Shown: positions 33,717 through 44,319 of the stretch, piece after piece
Layout: every line of letters begins with the position of its first letter
Numbering within the stretch: position 1 is the stretch's first letter
Translations under genes and position numbers: made by a program
The notes under the pieces: generated by a model
Databases searched by the model: none
Seen by the model: the letters and a program-made list of their open reading frames with translations, nothing else
What the model was told of the DNA's origin: nothing
Origin: Hysterium pulicare CBS 123377
Taxonomy: Eukaryota; Ascomycota; Dothideomycetes; Hysteriales; Hysteriaceae
DNA: 64,000 nt
Direction: 5' to 3'
NCBI GenBank assembly: GCA_000467715.1
Contig: AJFK01000237.1
Location: forward strand, 1-64,000

Positions 33717-35744
33717 ATGTCTCTGCTCTCAGGTATCTGCTTCCTCGCTCTTCACCACGGCAAACGCTGACTCACCGCTACAGACACAACTTGGGCAGCC
33801 TCACCTACCACAACTCGAGGGCAGCCTACGCCTCTGTCCTCAGATCCGAAGGGCGAAAGAATAGCTTATGCCGTATGTTGTGTTAGCTCTCTGATTTCCT
33901 AGAAAGGTTGCTGAAGGTCCCTTTAGTCGAACAAATCCGTCTTCCTTCGCTCCATTGACCATCCTGCCATCAGTAAACAATACACCCAACACACCGCCCA
34001 GACGTCCGTGGCACGGTTTTCGCCTTCGGGCTTTTACGTTGCTAGTGGAGATGTCTCTGGCACAGTTCGAGTGTGGGATTGTATGGGCGAGGGCGCTACA
34101 AAAGGTGCGTGGAGCGAAAGATTCGACATTTCCGCGTTCCTCATTCGGGGACGGACAGCAAAAGGATAGCTGAGCTGACTGTCATATCACACAGGAGAAT
34201 ACCACATTATAGCCGGCCGTATCAATGATCTAGCCTGGGACGGTGATTCTCAGCGCATCATCGCCGTGGGAGATGGCAAAGAGCGATTCGGACACTGCAT
34301 CACAGCCGACAGCGGCAACAGCGTTGGAGAGATCTCAGGACACTCCTCACAAATCAACTGCGTGTCAATACGACAGCAACGGCCCCTGCGCGCGGCAACC
34401 GGCAGCGATGACACCAGCTTGGTGTTCTACCACGGTGCACCTTTCAAATTCAATACCAGCCTGAGAGGGCAGCATAACAAGTTCGTGTTCGGAACGGCTT
34501 TCAGTCCGGACGGTTCCGTCTTTGCGAGTGTCGGTGCCGACAGGAGGATATGGCTATACGATGGAAAGACCGGAGAAGCTAGAGGGCAGATAGGTGATGG
34601 AGTACATACCGGCAGCATCTTTGGCATATCTTGGGCAAAAGATTCGAAGAAATTCGTGACCGCCAGTGCAGATCAAACAGTACGGATATGGGATCCAGAA
34701 GCTGGAAAAGCCATCCAAACATGGCGGATGGGCGATGAAGAGTCTGTGAGCATTCCCGACCAACAAATGGGCGTCGTTTGGCCTACTGGACGTAGCGATG
34801 GCCTTGTTATCAGTGTCGACCTTGAAGGGAACCTCAATTATCTTGTGAGCGGCACACCGAAACCAACCAAGGTCGTCCGGGGCCACCAAAAGAATATCAC
34901 AGCTGCTGGAATATCCGACTCAACCTTTTTCACGGGAAGCTATGAAGGACGAGTTTGCTCATGGGATATCTCCACAGGCCTGGCTGATAAGGTTGAAGGT
35001 GACGCTCACTCGAACTACGTTGCAGGCTTCACAGCTTCTTCACATAAAGGAGAGGCCGAGATCTTCAGTGTCGGTTGGGACGACACTCTTCGATCCATTT
35101 CCGTACCGAACAAAATCTTCACCGGCACCGTAACGGCACTCGAATTCCAACCGAAGGGAATTGCTACAGCTTCTGGCATCGTACTCGTCCCTTCCCCAGA
35201 GTCAATAGCCCTCTACTCCGAGGGTAAACCCGCCGGCTCCTTCCCCGTCAAATACACTCCCACCTGCATTGCTGCCTCTGGCTCCACAGTCGCTGTAGGC
35301 GGCGATGACAAGCTCGTCCACATCTACACGCTATCCGGAACGACACTCAAAGAAACCTCAACGGAGCTCCGCCGCGCCACCTCCCCCATCTCTGCTCTCG
35401 CTTTCTCCTCCTCCGGCTCCCGCCTCGCCGTCGGCGCCAGCAACGGCAAGATCTACGCCTTCGAAGCCTCCGGAGACTGGAAGCTCATTACCGATCGCTG
35501 GAGCGCTCATACTGCGCGAATCACATCTCTAGCATGGGATGCGAATGGTGATTTTGCCGTGAGTGGGAGTCTAGACACGAATGTCATGGTTTGGAGCGTG
35601 AAGGATCCGGGAAAAAGGATTAAGAGTCTGAACGCACATAAGGATGGTGTTACAGGTGTGGCGTGGGAGAAAAACGGTAATAAGGTGATTAGTACCGGGG
35701 GAGATGCGACGGTTAAGATATGGAAAGTTGAAGGTGTAATTTGA
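33717..35744 (+). CDS. AIP1: actin-interacting protein 1 (WD40, Aip1)
   Basis: Four exons, 33717-33732 (16 nt), 33784-33872, 33927-34104 and 34195-35744, give 610 aa, the usual length. Aip1 helps cofilin sever and disassemble actin filaments at cortical patches. The N-terminus has WAASPTTTRGQPTPLSSD and KGERIAYA, both conserved in the family. Two seven-bladed WD40 propellers follow, with repeats such as SGFYVASGDVSGTVRVWD, SKKFVTASADQTVRIWD and GNKVISTGGDATVKIWKVEG at the very end. The tiny first exon is needed to give the start MSLLS. Confidence 0.95.
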
Positions 35745-36375
35745 GGATATGGAAATGTGAAAGGAAGTCCTGAAAATGACCCGAAAGGGCAGCAAAAGTA
35801 TATTATCTGCCTTAAAGACTGGACACGGGACAGGCTGTGGCTCAGTGGCCTAGTATGTAGAGCGTTAGAGAAAGTAAAGATAACACATAACTCATTTCCC
35901 ATTCATCTTATATTTGATCCGAGTAAGGTGGCAGGACGTGCGTAATGATAGGGAGAGATGAGCCATTAAACTTATCTCGCCGAAGTGAAACTTGCTTATT
36001 AACAGTAGTAGTAAGCAGGCGTAGACATGATTTTTCAAAGAAGATAGATAAAGGTGATGAGATGATATCAAAGAGCGAGAGAGAGGTTAAGGCCTACTAA
36101 CGTAACAAGCTAACTCCAAAGAACGCTCACAACTTTAAGAATCAAGCCAAGCATATATAATAAGCATCATAGCTCTTTAGATTCTAGCTTCTCTTTTCCT
36201 ACACACCCAACAACAGAAACCTTTGTGGTCAACAGCTTCAATATCCACTAAGGGCTAGATACGCCACTAGAAATATAATACAAAGAATAACTAGCTATGG
36301 GTCCAGCCTAGAAGAGTCGTTGCGAGGCTGATACGCAGCCCAGATTCCAATGAAACCTTACACCCATTGTGTATA
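35745..36375. other. convergent intergenic region
   Basis: This is the 3' flank of AIP1 and of the CorA-like gene. A TGGCTCAGTGG string near 35839 resembles a tRNA A box, but no tRNA can be folded there. Nothing else is seen. Confidence 0.5.
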
Positions 36376-38279
36376 TTAATCCACGAAGGCAGATTCATGA
36401 ACTTTTTCTTTAACTTCTTTTCTATGCCATAGCCATCCAAGAATAAGTGTTATGACTGTTAGCGGTATCGTTACCTCCAGCCACCTTTCTAGAGCGAGTG
36501 GAGAAAAAGAACCCATGAAGGGTTTGCTTTGATCACCTTCGCCCGAGTCTGAACTGCCGTTACTGTTGCTGCTCTGATTTTGATACTTGATTACGTCTGT
36601 GCTGAAGAAAGTCGAGACGAATGTAGCGGGTAGGTAGATCAACGTTACGACGGTGATAATGCGCATCGTGATTGAATCCTTTAGCGTCAGTTTGCCTAGG
36701 TTGTAGGTTGCATTCGATAAGTTCTCTAATCTTAAGGATGCTTGGGATTGCAGTTGCTGAATAATCTACTTCATTCGTTAGGCAGTGCCATCGATCGCGC
36801 CTAGCTCTCCGCTTGACATACAAGAGTTTCCAGTTCCGACGCCTCTTTAGCAACGAAACATGCTCTAGCGTGATCTCTTTTGAAGTCATCGAGCATCAGC
36901 TGTATCTGACTGGAGAATGTGGATAAGGCTGCTTTGCACTCCTCAGAGGGTGTTGGCAACGGTCTTGGCAGCGGTGTTGACGGGAGTCCGAGAAGGAAGT
37001 TTTTGTTGAGAAGCAGCTCTTCGTAGAATTCTTTGATACGTGTCATAATGTTTGAATTAAGCTCGAGCACCATGACAACTTCAGTAGCCTTCTTCTCGTA
37101 ATGTTGAGCATTCTCTAGTGTTAACATGTCGACGGCGAGTAGTTTATTGGAGGAAGAAGACGAGATCGAGTGCCTGACCTGCTAGCAACATTAGCAAAGA
37201 CTGACTTTAGTTGTTAAATACATAGTTGCTTTCCTCCGAATCAAGTCTCTCCTCGAGCCATTGCAGATACCATGTCCACCCTTCATTGGCCCAGCGACAG
37301 TGCATCATATGAATGTCCAGATTTGTGATGAAACATTTCTCTGGACTCGCAAACCGCGCGTCTTGTTGCTGGGTGGTAAGTGTTTCAAACTGGGCTTCAA
37401 GTCGATTTTGCATTTCCAGATCACCCTTGGCCGTGATCCATAAAGAACAACCAGTAGATACGTCAAAATGATGGTGGAACGCAGCTTGACGTGGATAGTA
37501 TACAGTGGTGCTGACATTTGCGCCTGTGCCTTTATAAGCAACGGCACGAAGGTTGTAGCAGATCTGATAATGTAGTCCGCTTCTACAAAGATCGGGAATC
37601 TGGATGATTTGAGGAGAACGGGTTAGCATGCACTGCTGCTTGAAAGCGCTGAATCTAAGTCCTCTTGGCTCGTCTTGCTTGCCGAACACTGATACAAAGT
37701 CTAGAAATTCGGGCATCACTTGATGGTAACTCAGAATTCTTGCGAGCATACATCGAGATATGCTCAGGGGCTTCCGAGAACGGCCTGCCTTGCCTGGCAA
37801 GCTTGCTGATAGAAAGCTACACAATAACGCTTATTAGCTGAAGTCAACAATGCCTCTAGAGTTAGAAGCATTCTTACATGAAGCGGCATCGAGGGTCTCC
37901 TTTTGTTGCGATTGTGCCTATGCGAGGTTGTGTGCTGGTCTTATCTACCGACTTGTCCCCGATCCAGTCTTTTAGCTCACTGTCACTTGAAACATCTCTG
38001 GCGCCAAATTCTGCAAGCCCAGTCAGTTCTGTTTCGATCTGTATGCAATGCCCGCTACCAATGGCATATACCTGCTCGCGTCAAGCCAAAATCCCATATT
38101 GGTACATGTGACACTGAGTCTGAAAATAAAATCTTTTTCATCTGAACCAGCCTTTCTTTGTATGCTTGTACGAGGCTATCGCTATACGAAGTTTTATGCA
38201 TCAAATTAACAGGATAGGTGTCGAATTCTTCGTAAGAGGTCTCGAACTTCGCTGGTATGGTTAACGGATTCCGAGCCAT
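36376..38279 (-). CDS. fungal CorA-like membrane protein (HET-associated type)
   Basis: Five exons, 38279-38072, 38010-37878, 37816-37222, 37181-36822 and 36756-36376, give 558 aa. The soluble part of about 420 residues matches the large Leotiomycete family of CorA-like proteins (FLDFVSVFG, a middle block with CYNLR and FHHHFDVSTG). A helical stalk follows, containing NSNIMTRIKEFYEEL. The end has two membrane helices, MRIITVVTLIYLPATFVSTFFS and WLEVTIPLTVITLILGWLW. The GMN pore signature of true CorA is absent; the family has a STFFST segment instead. Mg2+ transport is therefore unproven. The acceptor of intron 3 has two AG choices three bases apart, changing one Gln. Confidence 0.8.
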
Positions 38280-38585
38280 TTTGAGAACATGCGATCCGCG
38301 TTAAAGAAGCACAAGAAGGCTCAGGAAAGCTCAGGACGTGAGAGAAGTGTTATTCTTCTGAGAAAGCTACAAGTCGCTTGTTTTCCTGTCAAAGGTCTGG
38401 TGCAGCTTAACGTTGCTTTTTCATCAGCTTGCCATACCCACCCACCTCAACGCCGAAGCCACAGCGCACGGCGCTTGCGGGTAATACCAAAAAAGTTCAG
38501 TTCTAATGAGCTCGAATGCATAATACGACGAATTGCGATCGCTCCATGCAGTGGATCCGAACACCAAATACACCAGGGCACCCTA

Positions 38586-39000
38586 TCAGCCTTCCCGCTC
38601 TGCCCGAGTTATCAACTCTTCTTTCTGCGCCTGTATTGCAAAGTATGGTCAGCGCATCTAAGAGGTATGCAACGGAATAGTCACAACTTACGTCTGTAAG
38701 AGGTCCAGGAGTCAGAAATACAAAACTGTCCATCACAATCTGGGGAAGTAGTTAGCCAAGGATCAACGAAGGTGAGCGAACCGGATAGGAGCGACACTGT
38801 ACCTTGATATCAGGGTCATAACTGCCAAATTTCTCCGAAAGGAATTTTCTCAAAAGTTCCTCGGTCAGGAAATACCCGGGAAACTTGTTCGTGACGAGTT
38901 TGGACTCCTTTATCGGCCTGGTTTGTTTGTTTCGATGCGTTTGTGCCTCCAGATCCCCCTGGCCTGTGAACCGCCGCGTCAAGCTTCTCAGAGCATCCAT
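38586..39000 (-). CDS. small three-exon protein, unknown
   Basis: Exons 39000-38803, 38739-38692 and 38630-38586 give 96 aa. Both introns have good donors (GTACAG, GTAAGT), CTAAC or CTGAC branch points and CAG acceptors, and all joins are in phase 0. The protein starts MDALRSLTRRFTGQG and has a basic middle and a conserved-looking core, FPGYFLTEELLRKFLSEKFG. It then reads FVFLTPGPLTD and ends in a charged helix, AQKEELITRAEREG. The layout suggests a small globular domain; the family is not recognised. It lies between the CorA-like and kinase genes. Confidence 0.6.
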
Positions 39001-39416
39001 CCTGATGATGTGTGTGGTCTGAGTAAATTCGACAGCACCGAAAAGTTTCCCGTTGGGGTACTTATAGGCGTTAAACACGGAGGAGCGGCAGGGGGAAACA
39101 GCGCTCAAACGGAGGTGTATTGCCTAGAGGCAAAGGACAGCAGCAGAGCGCAGTAAAACGTGGGTGCCTCGGATTGCGCCGGACATCTGGGCAGCTGGGC
39201 TGAGCAAAAGGCAAATACATGGTGGTGTCACGCTATGATTGGTGTGGAGTCGGATGCCAGTCGGTCGTACAGTAAGATCGTGCAAGGCTGCTGAGCCACA
39301 ACTGTAGCTTGCTTTGGCTTCTCCACTTGCCGCAATTTAGGCTCCTCTTGAGCTGTCACATCTGCGAACATCTTTCCTATTCTCAACACCATACTACACA
39401 AGCTCCGTGGAAACAA
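39001..39416. other. divergent intergenic region
   Basis: This 416-bp region separates the 96-aa gene (minus) from the kinase gene (plus). No specific element is seen. Confidence 0.5.
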
Positions 39417-41372
39417 ATGGATCCCCTCGCTCTTTTTCACGACAAGCTCGGAGAGTGCACGAAGACATCTGCCCTAGACAGCCGACCTTTCGTCTTGACA
39501 CGCGAAATTGCCGACTGGCTGAACACACCCACAACTACTTCGACGAACTTTGATGACATCTACTCTGCCTTAACTTCCGAAGGCCGAACCTCTGGAGTTT
39601 CAACCAAATGCCTAGACTTGGAAGGTCATTTAAGACTGTTTTGCATACTCTTCGAAATCGAAGGTTTTCGGGCCATGAGGTTTTTTCCCCAGTATGGGAT
39701 AACTGATAATGATCTTCCATTTTCCATGGATCGACTGCGTGAATTAGCACACGCATTCAATATGCCAGAATTTAACGAAGCAGCAGCCTTGAGGTTTTTC
39801 CAGGTTCAATGGCGTTACACTCCAGTGATACTCGAACTATTTGATTCTTCTTCCTTGCCGTTAGACAAGGTAGTGCCCATCTCTAGGAGAGAGCTAATTT
39901 CTGCAGGAAACACAGCTCGAGTTTGGCAAGTTGCGATCCCTGAACAGTTCGTAGGAACACGGCTCGCGGAAGCATTGTCTTGGGGAAAGTTTGACGATTT
40001 GGAAAAGGGGATAAACTCGGTGAAACACATTTCCATTCGGCTTCAAGCATAAACCATCCTTCGATGTCGATTGGTATAGAATGATTAACCTGACGATGCT
40101 TTCAGTGCGTGCAGTTGGCTCTAAAATGCTTCGAAGGAACAATGATCGCGATTGGACGTAATGAAGCTAGGATGTTCCAGTTAATGGGAAGCAATCACTC
40201 CGTCATCAAATATTTAGGGAACTTTCATCGTAAAACAACTTTCAACATCCTCCTTGAGTTAGGCGAGCATGATCTTTATGAGGACTTCTACCTCGCGTCT
40301 CCCCCAGTACTTCAAAGAGACATCATCGACTACTGGCGTTCTCTCTCCTCAGTGCCATCGGCTGTTGAGAACATCCACAATATGTCGGTCGAGAGACCGG
40401 ACGATCATGGCGAGTCCCAGATCTTGAATTATTACGGGTTCGTAGTTCGTACGCAATACGTGAATTTAAGAGCATACTCTCTGATGTACTTTCAGATGGC
40501 ACGCAGACATTAAACCGAACAATATTTTGAAGGTTCGAGGATGCTGGAGGCTCTCCGATCCGGGCTTTTCGTCGATAATCGAAAGCAGTGATCTGAGTGA
40601 ACACACATTTCCAAGTCGCCAGCCTCTTACATATGGTGAGAAATTTTGTAGCATTTAATACATTCCATAAGGGCATTTAAACGTCAAAACTCGCTCCGGC
40701 TTCGTATAATTCACTCACTTTCGGCATGGATATACTAGAGGATGCTAATATTTCGCTTTTCCCGGGATAGGTGCACCAGAACTTGTGGTTTCACCGATCA
40801 CCTCAAGGAAGGAGTTGATGCGAAGCGCCGATATGTGGTCACTTGGTTGTGTCTTTTCCATTGCAGCAACCTGGATGGTTCTTGGCAGCCGAGGTGTATC
40901 TCAATACGCTATCCTAAGGATTCGTGAATCTAAGGTTGCGAAGTCATCTTCTAAACCGGCAGAACGATCGAGCTCGCCTACCAAAGAGAAAGATGTCACG
41001 CCTCTTTATGGAGATTTCTTTCACGATGGTACTAGAGTCCTCACTGCTGTCACCCAGTGGCACGAATTCCTCCGGACTCATTTGCGCAAGAGTGATAACA
41101 TCACGGGGAAGGTGTTGGATCTGGTGGATCATGGCTTATTTGTCGATCAACAGGATCGAATGACATCGAAAAAGGTTTGCGACAAGTTGGCTTATATTCT
41201 CGAGGAGAGTGCGAGGAGTGTAGGGGATGAAAAGTATGAAGATTGGAGAGACATATTTGCAGAGTCCGACACCACGGACTTTGAGCCTCCGAAGCGAACG
41301 AATGCTAGCTGGAAGCCGACAGACTCCAGAGAAATGAGGTCAAGTAGTTACTCGCTCAGCAAGATATTGTAG
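39417..41372 (+). CDS. fungal protein kinase-like protein with variant motifs
   Basis: Four exons, 39417-40019, 40106-40437, 40496-40635 and 40771-41372, give 558 aa. A 165-residue N-terminal region typical of Leotiomycete STK-like proteins precedes the kinase domain. The glycine loop is replaced by ISAGNTARVW, and the ATP-binding Lys is in QLALKCF. The catalytic loop reads HADIKPNN at residues 314-321 in place of HRDxKxxN. The metal motif reads DPG (333-335) in place of DFG, and APE is present. The catalytic Asp, Lys and Asn remain, so activity is possible. The donor of intron 1 (GTGAAA) is weak; I chose it because it joins the lobes in frame. Substrates are unknown. Confidence 0.75.
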
Positions 41373-41598
41373 TGCTATAGAATATCGAAGTATATTGGGG
41401 TCGATGAAGATAGGAAGTATTTAGCCAGTTACGTAAATGGTTAGCATGACTTTATCGCGTGGACCGCTAAGCTATTCACGTGCCAAGTCCCGGAACAATT
41501 ATCTAGCCGACAGCCCCTGCATCTTTCAAGGAGCTACGAAAGATTGTCTCCTTCACCCCTCAATCCCCCACACATCTTTCCGCCTCCCTTTCCTCTCC

Positions 41599-43082
41599 AT
41601 GTCCTTTCAAACAAGTACTCTTGGCTACGTTCTCTCCGGTAGCACGTCCCTGACGGATATCAACTATTTTGGCCAAGGCAAAGTACCGAAAGAACATCCC
41701 TGCTGGCCACTAATTCAATTAAGTGTCTCGGAGCAGAGACGAAGAAAGGAAGTTGAAGACGAGATTAAACAGAATGCAAATGGCATCTTATATTCAAAAT
41801 TCGGCGAGGATGAAGACGAAAATGAGGAGGACGGATATGATGCAGGTTCGGACTGGGAGAGGAGCGATTCCGAATCCGCAACTGATGACGACGAGGAGGA
41901 GGGTAAAGAGATGATCATAGATGTAACCGAAGAGCTCACGGCCGAAATTGCGGATATCGAAGCAGATCGATTAACCGGCTGGCCAAGAGATTCCTCGGAG
42001 GCGGAAAAAAGGGCTTTAGAAGCAGAAGAGTTGAAATGCGACATAGCAGAACTAGAAGTAGCAATGGCGCTATGTCAGGCGGCGTACAATCCGGAAGAAA
42101 TCGTCGCGCTGGTCACCGAGCTATACGAGTTGCTAGTTAGCATGGGTCACTGGAAAGAAGGGTGTATAAAATACCCACCCCACACTGATCCCCCCATAAA
42201 TGCAAAGTTAGGTAAAGAGCTGGGTTATGATGCACAGGTGCTTGAACTTATGCAGAAGCTTCCTTATGTGGATAACGACTGTAACATGCATGAGAAGCGC
42301 ATTATTGACGACACGGGATTCATGGATTATCTTAGAGAGGGGAAGTTAAGGGAGGGGAGATTTGGTCCCTTTAGCGAACACATGCCTGATGGGTTCAGTC
42401 GTGATATGCTTGACCCCTGGATGTTTGTTTTGGCGCACCCTTGCGCGCGAGATGGGTGGTGCGTTTATCTGAATACGAAGATCGGTAAGAGAAATTCACA
42501 TGCCTGATTACGCCTTGGTTTAATTTAGTCTGGCTTTATCTCCTTGAACAGCCAGTCCCATTCTAACCTTTCACGGTAGGAGCCATGTGCATCTGGAGCA
42601 ATATGGGCGGCGCACCCTGGGACATTGTAGAATCCAAACGCCATGGCTTAAACGTCCATATGAACGGAGAAGAAATCTATCCCCACGACTACCGATATTG
42701 CCGCCTCGTCCCCGCTGCCCAGTATCTCCGCACCTTCATTGACGCATACCGAACACTGAAAAGACTGCCGATCATAAGTCCAGACAACAACAACCCATTA
42801 GACCACGAGCTGTATGGGCCTCAGCATGAAGATTTGAATGAGAGTGTAAGTTTAATGTTACACCAGTTACATCTTTCCGATCCCAATTTAGTTCTGAATT
42901 CGCATGTTCCATTTGTTAAGAGATATCGTACACAGGTCAGAGAGCAGCAGCAAATACTCTTGAACCTGTATGCGGAATGTGGGTGGCCTGACAATTGGGA
43001 CCGTGCGGCATTCTTGGAAAAGTATGAGGCGTGGAAGAATAGGGATCGTGGGCCTCGAAAGGCCGCGAGCAAGTTTGGATGA
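41599..43082 (+). CDS. acidic fungal protein, unknown
   Basis: Two exons, 41599-42484 and 42580-43082, give 462 aa. The intron has GTAAGA, a TTCTAACC branch point and a GTAG acceptor. Residues 60-110 are strongly acidic (runs of Asp/Glu/Ser), and a helical stretch of about 60 residues follows. The C-terminal 200 residues form a globular part containing WMFVLAHPCARDGWCVY, WSNMGGAPWDIVE and a Tyr/Arg-rich segment. It looks like a lineage-restricted fungal family I cannot name. A CACGTG lies 120 bp upstream. Confidence 0.65.
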
Positions 43083-44319
43083 GATGGGCGATGGAGGACT
43101 ATTTAGGTTTATTGAAGTTTATGGTCGACGAGGACTGGTATTGAAACTTCACAATCTGGTTCAATTCATTGGATAGATGAGTGTTGTCCTTAGACAAGAC
43201 TTCATCAAGCCCAGCCGAGATGGTGTTGCTGCTGAAAAGCGGTCGAAACCCAACGCCGTACCATACCTGTTCTGCCTCGATTGAGAGATAACCGAAAAGA
43301 TAGAGACACTAGATATGGAGAAGCGCATAGACAAGAATGGACTATTTCTCCGTAGTTGAAGAAGTTTAAGTAACCGTTTTCTTCGCTCATTCAACGCACA
43401 CGTACTTGGCTATTACTTAGCGGAGCTCTCAAAACATCAAGATGCACTAAGCCTCATTTTGCTATCTGAACTCTATCTTAATCCTTTTTAAAAGGAAAAG
43501 ATGACATCGTCTCCTTTGAAGAGTGTTCACTCACCGTATCCTCTTGACGTTTATCACTCTCTCAGTCTAGCTTGGTGATTAGGAGTAAATCAAGGCTGAT
43601 GGTAGGGTTCCCTACAATCAGCTTGGCAGTTCGACACCATGGGCCTCTTCATATCGACGATGGTGGAATGAATGATATCGATATAGTAGAAGTGATATCT
43701 GTCTCGCCGACGCGAAAACCGCCACCCGAAGAGGATTTTGGTAAAGCGCAGCCACGCGTCAGCGTTGGTTATATGTAAAGCTCTTGTTTATGGTTGATTT
43801 CATTGGATGATGTAACGGTGGTGATGTTTCTTTGATTTGATCGCCACCTGAGAGAATTTCGCCAGAATGAAGAACGCATATGTGCTCGAGAAACTAAGGT
43901 TCATGCTGCTGCTCGCCAACACCCTTCATCCTTTTGCCTTGATAAGGGGGTTAGAGTGTGTAATGATATGTTGAAATTGGAAGCAATAGCATATCAGTCT
44001 CACAATTCCTCTTCCAATTTATAATTCCTCTTCCAATTTATAATTCCTCTTCCAATTTAGAATTCCGGCACGAGCAATTAATACTACGGAAGCTATATCT
44101 TCGAGGTTCCTGAACAGCGAAGCCGAGAACTCATTGAAGTGCATGTCCCAGCCACTCCATCATATTTCAATTCGCCAATCACTCTACTAGATTGCGCGTA
44201 ACTGACTGCCCTCTGGTAAGATGCTCAAGGAGATATGAAACTTCGTGAAGCCTAATCCACCACGGTCGCTATTCTCGATACCATTCCTCGATTGACTGTA
44301 GCTGTACAGCGGTAATGGT
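43083..44319. other. convergent intergenic region
   Basis: This 1.2-kb spacer lies between the acidic protein gene and the DUF4246 gene. It contains a 19-bp triple repeat at 44004-44060. No gene is supported. Confidence 0.5.
44004..44060 (+). repeat. three tandem 19-bp units
   Basis: The unit AATTCCTCTTCCAATTTAT occurs three times in a row, the third ending TTTAG. It is followed by GAATTCCGGCACGAG-like sequence, discussed in the findings. Confidence 0.9.

Noticed and set aside
35830-35905. tRNA-like A box (TGGCTCAGTGG)
   Set aside because: No B box of GGTTCRA type at the right distance and no cloverleaf can be drawn.
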